From: an uncultured Pseudomonadota bacterium
GTDB lineage: Bacteria; Pseudomonadota; Gammaproteobacteria; Burkholderiales; Burkholderiaceae_C
Assembly: GCA_900320815.1 (NCBI GenBank)
Contig: ONTY01000115.1
Coordinates: 1 to 6,612 of the forward strand
Direction: 5' to 3'
DNA length: 6,612 nucleotides
In this document: piece by piece, positions 1 through 6,612 of the stretch
Position numbering within the stretch: the first letter of the stretch is position 1
How the letters are laid out: every line of letters starts with the position of its first letter
The notes under the pieces: generated by a model
Told to the model about the DNA's origin: nothing
Database searches by the model: none
Seen by the model: the letters and a program-made list of their open reading frames with translations, nothing else
Made by a program: the position numbers and the translations under genes

Positions 1-158
1 TTGGCGCATTTGGCGGCTTTTTCATTCCGCTGGGCTTGAAGCAGGCAGCCACCGGCAACGTGAGCGTGGCGCTGTGGGGGTTCATCATCTTTTACGCTTC
101 GTGCGTGGCGCTGACCTGGTGGTACTACGCGCGCCGCAACGCGCCTGTGCCGTGCTAA
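1..158 (+). CDS. narK: Nitrate/nitrite transporter NarK family, C-terminal fragment (5' end outside window)
   Basis: This is the last 51 codons of a gene that begins before the window; reading starts at base 3 and ends at TAA 156-158. The visible peptide starts GAFGGFFIPLGL, continues through a hydrophobic segment (VALWGFIIFYASCVALTWWYY) and ends in a short basic tail (ARRNAPVPC). The GA-x-GGFFIP motif, followed by a last transmembrane helix and a TWW-Y-R end, is typical of the final helices of NarK-type major facilitator transporters. These move nitrate in and nitrite out across the inner membrane. Position directly upstream of narG on the same strand supports the call and fits the narK-narGHJI order common in denitrifiers. 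Whether it is the NarK1 (proton symport) or NarK2 (antiport) type cannot be judged from 51 residues. Confidence 0.88.
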   Translation, partial: GAFGGFFIPLGLKQAATGNVSVALWGFIIFYASCVALTWWYYARRNAPVPC

Positions 159-162
159 GCAC
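152..162 (+). repeat. Short palindrome GTGCTAAGCAC across the narK stop codon
   Basis: Five bases on each side pair perfectly around a central A (157), and the narK TAA stop lies inside. The loop is too short to form a good RNA hairpin at full pairing, and no T tract follows. It is therefore not a terminator by the usual rules. It could be chance or a small protein-binding dyad. Confidence 0.3.
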
Positions 163-198
163 TTAAACGAAGTAACTAGCTATTTGGCGTAATTCTTG

Positions 199-244
199 AC
201 TGTACGGCGGAGCAATAGCGCCCCGGTGCCGCGCCGCCTACAGT
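199..244 (+). other. Intergenic RNA hairpin 1 (narK-narG spacer)
   Basis: Bases 199-204 (ACTGTA) pair with 239-244 (TACAGT). C205 is a single bulge, and 206-210 (GGCGG) pair with 234-238 (CCGCC). This gives 11 Watson-Crick pairs around a 23-nt GC-rich interior. No run of T follows the stem, so it is not a canonical rho-independent terminator. It may protect the 3' end of narK mRNA, mark an RNA processing point, or weaken read-through from narK to narG. The pairing is seen in the sequence; the role is inferred. Confidence 0.5.
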
Positions 245-254
245 GCAGCAAGCA

Positions 255-284
255 GCCGCCGCAGAGCGCGCGTTCTGTGGCGGC
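255..284 (+). other. Intergenic RNA hairpin 2 (upstream of narG RBS)
   Basis: Bases 255-265 (GCCGCCGCAGA) pair with 274-284 (TCTGTGGCGGC): 11 pairs including one G-U wobble (261/278), closing an 8-nt GCGCGCGT loop. It starts 10 nt after hairpin 1 and ends 27 nt before the narG Shine-Dalgarno sequence. No T tract follows, so termination by this stem alone is unlikely. The arms share GGCGG/CCGCC blocks with hairpin 1, so alternative pairings between the two hairpins are possible. Confidence 0.55.
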
Positions 285-322
285 TTGCACTTGAGACAAT
301 CGGCATCCCACGGAGAAATACT

Positions 323-3300
323 ATGAGCCACTTTCTGGACCGGCTGACGTTCTTCAAAAGAAGGCGTGAGCCATTTTCAAGCGGGCACGGCGTCCTGATT
401 CAGGAAGACCGTAAATGGGAAAATGCCTACCGCAGCCGTTGGTCGCACGACAAGGTGGCACGTTCCACGCATGGTGTGAACTGTACTGGATCGTGCAGTT
501 GGAAAATCTACGTCAAAAACGGTATCATTACTTGGGAAACGCAACAGACCGATTATCCGCGCACGCGCCCCGACTTGCCTAACCACGAGCCGCGTGGCTG
601 CGCGCGTGGTGCTTCGTTTAGCTGGTACGTCTATTCTGCTCAGCGCATCAAATATCCCATGATGCGAGGTGTTCTGGCTGAACTCTGGCGCACAGCGCGC
701 AAAACTATGAAGCCCATTGAGGCGTGGCAGTGGATTGTGGAAGATGCGGAACGCTCGCGCTCCTACAAGAGCCAGCGTGGCCTCGGTGGTTTTGTCCGCA
801 GCAATTGGGAAGAAGCGTATGAAATGGTGGCTGCGGCCAACTGCTACACCATCAAAAAATATGGGCCAGACCGCATCATTGGCTTTTCGCCCATTCCCGC
901 AATGTCGATGGTTAGTTACGCCTCTGGCGCACGCTACCTTGGGTTGATTGGTGGTGTGCCGCTGTCGTTTTATGACTGGTATTGCGATTTGCCGCCTGCC
1001 AGTCCGCAAACCTGGGGCGAGCAGACAGACGTGGGCGAGGCTGCCGATTGGTACAACTCCAATTACCTGCTGGTGTGGGGGTCCAATATCCCCATGACAC
1101 GCACGCCCGACGCCCATTTTTACGCCGAAGTGCGCTACAAAGGCACCAAAACTGTGGCCGTGTCCTCAGACTTTGGCGAAATGGCGAAATTCAGTGACAT
1201 CTGGCTTGCGCCGCGCCAGGGCACAGATGCAGCGTTGTCCATGACAATGGGACATGTCATCCTCAAAGAGTTCCATGTTGACAAACCATCGGACTATTTT
1301 CAGGATTATTGCCGGCGCCTCACTGACATGCCCATTCTGGTGAGCCTGAAAGAAGATGGTGAAGGCTACAAGCCAGAATACACGCTGCGCGCTTCACAAC
1401 TGGACAAAAACTTTGGTGAAGAAAAGAACCCTGACTGGAAAGTGCTGGCCTGGGATGAAATCTCGGACAGCATGGTGCTGCCCAATGGCAGCATTGGTTT
1501 CCGCTGGGATGGAAGCCAAAAATGGAATCTGGAAACCAAAGCACAAGGTAAGGACGAGGTGCGCCTGGCGCTTTCCCTCAAAGACCGCGCTGATGAAGTG
1601 GTGCGCGTAGGCTTTGGTTACTACGGCGGCGAATACGACAAAGACAAAATTTGGCGCAAAGTGCCAGTCAAGCGCGTCACACTGGCCGACGGCAGCACAC
1701 GACTTGTGGCCACGGTGTTTGACCTGTTGCTTGCCAGCTACGGTGTGGAACATGGTTTGAACGACGAAAACTGTGCCCAAAGTTACGATGATGATAAACC
1801 CTACACGCCGAAATGGCAGGAAAAACATACGGGCGTCAAACCTGATCTCGTAATCCGTGTGGCGCGTGAGTTTGCTCAAAACGCGCACGATACCCAAGGC
1901 CGCTCAATGGTGATTCTGGGTGCTGGTGTGAACCACTGGTATTACCTGGACATGAACTACCGGGGCATCATGAATATGCTCATCATGTGCGGAGCCATTG
2001 GTAAATCAGGCGGAGGCTGGAGCCATTATGTGGGGCAGGAAAAGTTGCGCCCGCAATCTGGCTGGGCACCACTGGCATTTTCGCTGGACTGGCATCGTCC
2101 GGCACGTCAGATGGCGGGCACTTCGTTCTTCTATAACCATACGGGGCAATATCGCCACGAAACCGTTTCTGCAGACGAGTTGCTCTCGCCCGATGCTGGT
2201 GACGATATGCGTCGTTTGGCCATGATTGATTACAACGCCAAAGCTGAACGCATGGGTTGGACGCCGAGTGCACCGCAGTTGCAAACCAATCCGCTGGATG
2301 TTACCGACCAGGCGGCGGCGGCAGGCATGGAGCCAGCAGATTTTGTGGTCAAGGGGTTGAAAGAAGGCACGCTGCACATGTCGTGCGAAGACCCGGAAAA
2401 TCCGCAAAACTGGCCGCGCAACATGTTTATCTGGCGTTCCAATATCCTTGGTTCGTCAGGCAAAGGGCACGAGTATTTCTTGAAATACCTGCTGGGCACG
2501 CAAAACGGGTTGATGAGTAGTGATGAAGACTCTATCAAGCCCGTGGAAGTCAAATGGCGCCCCAACTCCGGTGAAGGCAAGCTGGATTTGTTCACGCTGC
2601 TGGACTTCCGCATGAACACCACCAGCCTGTATGCGGATGTGATTTTCCCGACAGCAACTTGGTATGAAAAGCATGACCTCAACACTTCGGACATGCATCC
2701 TTTCATCCATCCGCTCACGGAAGCTGTGCAGCCGCTCTGGCAAAGCCGCACCGACTGGGAAATCTACAAGGGACTTGCCAGGAAGTTCAGCGAACTTGCC
2801 AAGGATTATCTCGGCACGCGCCGCGACATTGTCTTGACGCCGCTGATGCACGACAGCCCGCAGGAGTTGGGGCAGCCCTTTGATCCCAAAGACTGGAAAT
2901 TGGGTGAATGCGAGCCGATTCCAGGTAAAACCATGCCAGCGATGACGGTGGTTGAGCGCGACTATGGCGCTATTTACGAGAAATTTACCTCCATTGGTCC
3001 GCTGCTGGAAAAAGTCAACAACGGCGGCAAGGGCATGGCATGGGACACCAAGCACGAGGTAGATTACCTGCGCAAGCTCAACGGTGTGCGTACAGAAGGC
3101 GCAGGTGCAGGGCAGCCCAGGCTGGAAACCGCCATTAACGCCGCTGAAATGATTATGACGCTGGCGCCTGAAACCAATGGACATGTGGCGAAAAAAGCAT
3201 GGGAGGCTCTGGGTAAGGCCACTGGGCGTAAACATACGCATCTGGTCGCAGCCAGCGAGCACACACACATTTTCTTCCATGATATTGTGGAGCAGCCGCG

Positions 3301-4009
3301 CAAAATCGTCACTTCGCCCATCTGGTCGGGTGTGGAAAGCGAGACCGTGTGCTACACAGCTGGCTATACAAATGTGCATGAACTGATTCCGTGGCGCACT
3401 CTGACTGGACGCCAGCAGTTCTATCAGGATCACAAGTGGATGCGTGATTTTGGTGCGGACTTTTGTGTTTATCGCCCTCCGATCGACACCAAGACCGCCA
3501 AGAAAATGCTTGGGTTGAAACCCAACGGCAATCCGGAAATTACGCTCAACTTCCTCACGCCACATCAGAAATGGGGCATTCATAGCAGCTATTCAGAAAA
3601 CCTGCGCCTGCTCACGCTGTTCCGGGGTGGGCCGCACGTGTGGATTTCTGAAAAAGACGCCAAGCGCGCTGGCTTGGTGGATAACGACTGGGTGGAAGTG
3701 TTCAACTCCAACGGCGCCATCGCCTGCCGCGTTGTCGTCAGCCAGCGGATTCCGGAAACCATGATTCTGATGTACCACGCACAGGAAAAACTGGTGCATA
3801 CACCGGCGGCGGAAACTACGGGCAAACGCGGTGGTATCCACAACTCGGTGACTAAGGCAGTGCTCAATCCGACGCATATGATTGGCGCCTATGCCCAGCT
3901 TGCGTACAGCTTCAACTATTACGGCACAGTGGGTTGCAACCGTGACGAATGGGTGGTGGTGCGCAAGATGGACAAAATTGACTGGATGGAAGAGCCTGCT
4001 GCTCAGTAA
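323..4009 (+). CDS. narG: Respiratory nitrate reductase, alpha (catalytic) subunit NarG
   Basis: NarG (1228 aa; E. coli about 1247) is the cytoplasm-facing catalytic subunit. It reduces nitrate to nitrite at a Mo-bis(MGD) centre, using electrons from NarH. The start is supported by GGAGA at 312-316, 6 nt before ATG, and by the family N-terminus (M-S-x-F-L-D-R), a Tat-like remnant that is not a cleaved signal. FS0 4Fe-4S ligands are His50, Cys54, Cys58 and Cys93, with the same spacing as E. coli His49/Cys53/Cys57/Cys92; the His ligand is diagnostic of Nar-type enzymes. The Mo-ligating Asp lies in YDWYCDLPPASPQTWGEQTD (about residue 222). The molybdopterin oxidoreductase core fills most of the protein. 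A C-terminal dinucleotide-binding domain covers roughly 1090-1215, with GGPHVWIS, DNDWVEVFNSNGA, GGIHNSVT and FNYYGTVG. Compared with E. coli there are only small gaps, one of them near residue 440 and one at the C-terminus. No frameshift or missing ligand is seen. A 42-bp gap separates it from narH. Confidence 0.98.
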   Translation: MSHFLDRLTFFKRRREPFSSGHGVLIQEDRKWENAYRSRWSHDKVARSTHGVNCTGSCSWKIYVKNGIITWETQQTDYPRTRPDLPNHEPRGCARGASFSWYVYSAQRIKYPMMRGVLAELWRTARKTMKPIEAWQWIVEDAERSRSYKSQRGLGGFVRSNWEEAYEMVAAANCYTIKKYGPDRIIGFSPIPAMSMVSYASGARYLGLIGGVPLSFYDWYCDLPPASPQTWGEQTDVGEAADWYNSNYLLVWGSNIPMTRTPDAHFYAEVRYKGTKTVAVSSDFGEMAKFSDIWLAPRQGTDAALSMTMGHVILKEFHVDKPSDYFQDYCRRLTDMPILVSLKEDGEGYKPEYTLRASQLDKNFGEEKNPDWKVLAWDEISDSMVLPNGSIGFRWDGSQKWNLETKAQGKDEVRLALSLKDRADEVVRVGFGYYGGEYDKDKIWRKVPVKRVTLADGSTRLVATVFDLLLASYGVEHGLNDENCAQSYDDDKPYTPKWQEKHTGVKPDLVIRVAREFAQNAHDTQGRSMVILGAGVNHWYYLDMNYRGIMNMLIMCGAIGKSGGGWSHYVGQEKLRPQSGWAPLAFSLDWHRPARQMAGTSFFYNHTGQYRHETVSADELLSPDAGDDMRRLAMIDYNAKAERMGWTPSAPQLQTNPLDVTDQAAAAGMEPADFVVKGLKEGTLHMSCEDPENPQNWPRNMFIWRSNILGSSGKGHEYFLKYLLGTQNGLMSSDEDSIKPVEVKWRPNSGEGKLDLFTLLDFRMNTTSLYADVIFPTATWYEKHDLNTSDMHPFIHPLTEAVQPLWQSRTDWEIYKGLARKFSELAKDYLGTRRDIVLTPLMHDSPQELGQPFDPKDWKLGECEPIPGKTMPAMTVVERDYGAIYEKFTSIGPLLEKVNNGGKGMAWDTKHEVDYLRKLNGVRTEGAGAGQPRLETAINAAEMIMTLAPETNGHVAKKAWEALGKATGRKHTHLVAASEHTHIFFHDIVEQPRKIVTSPIWSGVESETVCYTAGYTNVHELIPWRTLTGRQQFYQDHKWMRDFGADFCVYRPPIDTKTAKKMLGLKPNGNPEITLNFLTPHQKWGIHSSYSENLRLLTLFRGGPHVWISEKDAKRAGLVDNDWVEVFNSNGAIACRVVVSQRIPETMILMYHAQEKLVHTPAAETTGKRGGIHNSVTKAVLNPTHMIGAYAQLAYSFNYYGTVGCNRDEWVVVRKMDKIDWMEEPAAQ

Positions 4010-4051
4010 ACACGACACAACCACGATGCAACAGACACAAGAGGAACGACC

Positions 4052-5755
4052 ATGAAAATCAGAGCACAAGTCGGCATGGTGCTGAATCTGGACAAGTGCA
4101 TTGGCTGCCACACTTGTTCTGTGACCTGCAAAAACGTTTGGACTTCACGCGACGGCGTGGAATACGCTTGGTTTAATAATGTTGAAACCAAGCCTGGCGT
4201 TGGCTACCCCAAAGAGTGGGAAAATCAGAGGAAGTGGCGTGGCGGCTGGGAGCGCAAGCCCGATGGCCGCTTGGCACCTCGGCAAGGAGGACGGCTGAAA
4301 ATTCTCGCCAACATTTTTGCCAATCCAAATCTGCCGCAAATTGACGACTACTACGAGCCGTTCACTTACAACTATGAGCGGTTGCAGAATGCGCCGCGCC
4401 TGAAAACGCCTCCTACAGCGCGCCCCATCTCGGTGCTTACTGGCAAGACGATGGAGAAAGTGCAGTGGGGACCGAACTGGGAAGACGACTTGGCGGGCGA
4501 GTTTGAAAAGCGTGCCAAGGACGTGCTGCTGGAAGGTATCCAGAAAGACATGGTGGCGGCATTTGAAAACACCTTCATCATGTACCTGCCGCGCCTGTGC
4601 GAACACTGTCTGAACCCGGCGTGCGTGGCCTCGTGCCCGTCGGGCAGCATTTACAAGCGCGAAGATGATGGCATTGTGCTCATCGACCAGGACAAGTGCC
4701 GTGGCTGGCGCATGTGCATTTCTGGCTGTCCATACAAGAAGATTTATTACAACTGGGTTAGCGGCAAGGCGGAAAAGTGCATTTTTTGCTATCCGCGTAT
4801 TGAAGCGGGTATGCCCACCATTTGTTCAGAAACCTGTGTCGGGCGCATTCGCTACCTTGGCGTGATGCTGTATGATGCTGATAAAATCGCGCAAGCGGCC
4901 AGCGCAGAAAATCCCGAAGATTTGTACCAAGCGCAGCTTGATTTGTTCCTTGACCCGCATGACCCCGAAGTGCAGCGTGAGGCGCTGCGCCAAGGGCTTT
5001 CTCAAAGCTGGCTGGATGCTGCTGCGCGTTCGCCCGTCTACAAAATGGCAATGCAGTGGAAAGTGGCTTTTCCGCTGCACCCGGAATATCGCACGTTGCC
5101 GATGGTGTGGTATATCCCGCCGCTTTCGCCCATCCAGTCAGCGTTGGAAAATGGCATGGTGGGTAAGGACGGGATTATTCCAAGTATTGATGACATGCGG
5201 ATTCCGCTGCGCTATTTGGCGAATCTGCTCACCGCTGGCAAGGTGGAACCGATCAAAGCTGCGCTCGAGCGCATGATTGCCATGCGTCGCTATATGCGCG
5301 GTAAGGTGGTTTACGGGGCGGCTGATGAAGCAGCATTGGCGAATACGGGACTGACGCCTGCGATGGTGGAAGACATGTACCAAATCATGGCTATCGCCAA
5401 TTTTGAAGACCGCTTCGTGGTGCCGTCCAGCCACAAGGAAATGGTGGAAAACGCCTTTATGGACAAGGCATCCTGCGGCTTTAGCTTTGGCAACGGCTGC
5501 TCGGATGGCGATAGCAAGGAAAGCCTGTTTGCTTCGCGCAAAGAATCACCCATCATTTTCTTTGATCTTCGCGCTGATATTGAGCGCAACCGCCGTATGG
5601 GGGTGCGGCGGCTGCTGCGCTGCCTGCCAGCATGGCCTATAAGTGGCTGTCGGTGCTGCTGTGCTATCCGGAGCAGGAGTTGCTGGACGCGCTGCCGCAA
5701 TTGCGTCAGACGTTGGGCGAGCTGTCCTGCCTGGCGCCACAGCGGCAGGCGCTGA
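4052..5755 (+). CDS. narH: Respiratory nitrate reductase, beta (Fe-S) subunit NarH, with anomalous C-terminal extension
   Basis: NarH carries electrons from NarI haems to NarG through four Fe-S clusters. The start is preceded by AAGAGGAA (4039-4046), and the N-terminus MKIRAQVGMVLNLDKCIGCH matches the family. The four ligand groups are complete: Cys16/19/22/26; Cys183/186/191/195; Cys216/Trp219/Cys222/Cys226; Cys243/246/258/262. Trp219 replaces a Cys, as in E. coli, so that centre is expected to be 3Fe-4S. Family similarity runs to about residue 503 (CGFSFGNGCSDG, then SLFASRKESPII). The frame stays open to 567 aa (E. coli about 512). Residues 517-567 hold 13 Arg, 9 Cys and 4 Trp, and from residue 527 onward they overlap narJ out of frame. 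This looks like a shadow reading. A one-base shift near GGGGG 5599-5603 would end the gene at TAA 5640-5642. The identity of NarH is secure; the true 3' end is not. Confidence 0.95.
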   Translation: MKIRAQVGMVLNLDKCIGCHTCSVTCKNVWTSRDGVEYAWFNNVETKPGVGYPKEWENQRKWRGGWERKPDGRLAPRQGGRLKILANIFANPNLPQIDDYYEPFTYNYERLQNAPRLKTPPTARPISVLTGKTMEKVQWGPNWEDDLAGEFEKRAKDVLLEGIQKDMVAAFENTFIMYLPRLCEHCLNPACVASCPSGSIYKREDDGIVLIDQDKCRGWRMCISGCPYKKIYYNWVSGKAEKCIFCYPRIEAGMPTICSETCVGRIRYLGVMLYDADKIAQAASAENPEDLYQAQLDLFLDPHDPEVQREALRQGLSQSWLDAAARSPVYKMAMQWKVAFPLHPEYRTLPMVWYIPPLSPIQSALENGMVGKDGIIPSIDDMRIPLRYLANLLTAGKVEPIKAALERMIAMRRYMRGKVVYGAADEAALANTGLTPAMVEDMYQIMAIANFEDRFVVPSSHKEMVENAFMDKASCGFSFGNGCSDGDSKESLFASRKESPIIFFDLRADIERNRRMGVRRLLRCLPAWPISGCRCCCAIRSRSCWTRCRNCVRRWASCPAWRHSGRR

Positions 5756-6306
5756 CGCTGTTTTTGGATCATTTGCAAAGCCACAGTCTGCGCCAGTTGC
5801 AGGAGGCGTATGTCGCCACGTTTGATCGCAGTCGTCGCCAGGCGCTCTACCTGTTTGAGCATGTGCATGGCGAGGCGCGCGAGCGTGGCGAGGCAATGTC
5901 GGATTTGCTGGAGGAATACCGGCGTTACGGCTTTGAGTTGGGTGATGATGAGTTGCCCGATTATTTGCCGGCACTGCTGGAATTTTTCTCACATATTCCA
6001 CCAGAAGACGCGCACAAAATGCTGGGCGACGCGGTGCATGTGATTGCCCACATTGCAAATCAGTTGCACGCAGGCATGTCGCCTTATGCGGCGCTGTTGG
6101 ATGCAGCAGTGGCGCTGAGTTCGGTGCTGCCGCAGCCGCTGGCAGTGCCGCCGGTGCGCGATATGGATGAAGCGATGGAAATGTTTGGTCCGGATGAGGC
6201 CGGCATGGAACCGCTGCTCATGCCGCGCGCTGAAAATGTTGTCAAATTTTATCCCCGCAGCACCGCATACGGTGGTGCTGCACCAAGCCAAGGAGAAGCC
6301 AAATGA
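5632..6306 (+). CDS. narJ: Nitrate reductase molybdenum cofactor assembly chaperone NarJ
   Basis: NarJ (224 aa; E. coli about 236) is a soluble TorD/DmsD-family chaperone. It binds apo-NarG, assists FS0 and Mo-bisMGD insertion, and holds back membrane attachment until NarG is mature. Signature features are the N-terminal LSVLLCYPEQELLDALP, the strongly conserved TFDRSRRQALYLFEHVHGEARERGEAM (residues 63-89), DELPDYLPALLEF (106-118) and a C-terminal ENVVKFYP. It is predicted all-helical, with no signal peptide or membrane span. ATG 5632 is the only reasonable start: an in-frame TGA lies at 5581-5583 and no other start codon lies between. No Shine-Dalgarno sequence precedes it, so translation probably depends on ribosomes finishing narH. 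The stop TGA overlaps the narI start (ATGA, 6303-6306). Confidence 0.95.
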   Translation: MAYKWLSVLLCYPEQELLDALPQLRQTLGELSCLAPQRQALTLFLDHLQSHSLRQLQEAYVATFDRSRRQALYLFEHVHGEARERGEAMSDLLEEYRRYGFELGDDELPDYLPALLEFFSHIPPEDAHKMLGDAVHVIAHIANQLHAGMSPYAALLDAAVALSSVLPQPLAVPPVRDMDEAMEMFGPDEAGMEPLLMPRAENVVKFYPRSTAYGGAAPSQGEAK

Positions 6307-6612
6307 ACACCTTTCACCAGTTCTTTTTCGGCATTTACCCTTATATTTGCCTGAGCATTTTTCTTTTTGGCAGTCTGGCGCGTTTTGAGCGCGAACAGCA
6401 GTCATGGAAAAGCGACTCAAGCCAGCTTTTGCACCGTGGGCGCCTGCGTATTGGCAATATCCTGTTCCACGTGGGGGTGCTGGCAGTGTTTTCCGGTCAC
6501 CTTGTCGGACTGCTCTCGCCGCTGTGGGTGTGGGAGATGCTGGGGGTGACGCATACTGCCAAGCAGATTTTTGCCATGCTCATGGGCGGCGTGTTTGGCA
6601 TTGTGGCGATGG
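6303..6612 (+). CDS. narI: Respiratory nitrate reductase, gamma subunit NarI (cytochrome b), N-terminal part; truncated by window edge
   Basis: NarI is the membrane anchor that oxidises quinol on the periplasmic side and passes electrons through two b haems to NarH. The first 103 codons are present (E. coli NarI is about 225 aa). The N-terminus MNTFHQFFFGIYPYICLSIFLFGS matches the family start and forms the first transmembrane helix. RFEREQQSWKSDSSQLL corresponds to the cytoplasmic loop. The next helix contains LFHVGVLAVFSGH, giving His56 and His66 at the same numbers as the E. coli haem ligands (bP and bD respectively). A third hydrophobic segment (IFAMLMGGVFGIVAM) begins at the edge. The partner ligands (E. 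coli His187 and His205) lie beyond the window. AAGGAG at 6290-6295, 7 nt before ATG, is a strong ribosome binding site inside the narJ 3' end, and ATG overlaps the narJ stop by 4 nt. Confidence 0.96.
   Translation, partial: MNTFHQFFFGIYPYICLSIFLFGSLARFEREQQSWKSDSSQLLHRGRLRIGNILFHVGVLAVFSGHLVGLLSPLWVWEMLGVTHTAKQIFAMLMGGVFGIVAM

Noticed and set aside
196..224. Sigma70 promoter starting with TTGACT (196-201)
   Set aside because: The 17-bp-spaced hexamer is CGCCCC, not a -10 box, and the closest AT-rich piece (CAATAG at 213-218) is only 11 bp away.
255..290. Rho-independent terminator of narK
   Set aside because: The stem is strong, but the sequence after it (TTGCACTTGAG) lacks the T run needed for intrinsic termination.
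285..300. Possible FNR-like half-site around TTGAGACAAT
   Set aside because: Only the TTGA half fits. The second half (TCGGC) does not match ATCAA, and no symmetric dyad of the right spacing exists.
2456..3583. 375-codon open frame on the minus strand inside narG, and other long antisense frames (for example 377-1117, 1394-1897, 5311-5868)
   Set aside because: They lie opposite highly conserved NarG, NarH or NarJ coding sequence, have no recognisable domains, and look like a by-product of codon use in the sense genes.
4682..4738. Loss of a cysteine in the third NarH cluster group (Trp219 instead of Cys)
   Set aside because: This is the normal state in respiratory NarH and accounts for the 3Fe-4S centre; it is not a defect.
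1..6612. A novel or accessory system (defence, mobile element, CRISPR, phage)
   Set aside because: More than 95% of the window is accounted for by a conserved narK-narGHJI locus. No direct repeats, transposase, integrase or foreign composition was seen.

Overview
The window holds a dissimilatory (respiratory) nitrate reductase locus, all on the + strand, in the order narK (3' end) - narG - narH - narJ - narI (5' end). The encoded proteins resemble the Escherichia coli NarGHJI set across their whole lengths. The cofactor ligands I could locate are present: the His/Cys ligands of the NarG FS0 cluster, the Asp that ligates molybdenum, all four NarH cysteine groups including the Trp substitution that makes the 3Fe-4S centre, and the first two NarI haem histidines. 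The host is a Gram-negative facultative anaerobe or denitrifier. The NarH C-terminal motif (CGFSFGNGCSDG rather than the enterobacterial GDGCHGSDTKFN type), the NarJ sequence and a narK placed directly upstream suggest a betaproteobacterium. That placement rests on remembered family resemblance and is tentative.

Layout: 1-158 is the end of a nitrate/nitrite transporter gene. 159-322 is a 164-bp intergenic region with no convincing promoter, FNR box or NarL box, but with two strong tandem RNA hairpins (199-244 and 255-284) whose arms could also pair with each other. 323-4009 is narG, followed by a 42-bp gap, then narH (open frame 4052-5755). narJ is 5632-6306, and narI starts at 6303 through an ATGA overlap and runs off the right edge. 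No mobile element, tRNA, CRISPR array or phage gene is visible.

How it works together: NarK brings nitrate in and/or nitrite out. NarI (dihaem cytochrome b) oxidises quinol at the membrane. Electrons pass through the four Fe-S clusters of NarH and FS0 of NarG to the Mo-bisMGD site of NarG, where nitrate is reduced to nitrite on the cytoplasmic side. NarJ is the private chaperone that matures NarG and is not part of the final enzyme.

The one real irregularity is the narH/narJ junction. As written, NarH is 567 aa (E. coli NarH is about 512), and its last ~50 residues are an Arg/Cys/Trp-rich stretch, most of it an out-of-frame reading of narJ, giving a 124-nt overlap. One extra base in the sequence, for example in the GGGGG run at 5599-5603, would explain this. 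Without it narH would end at TAA 5640-5642 with a compact 11-nt overlap with narJ. I see no previously undescribed system here.
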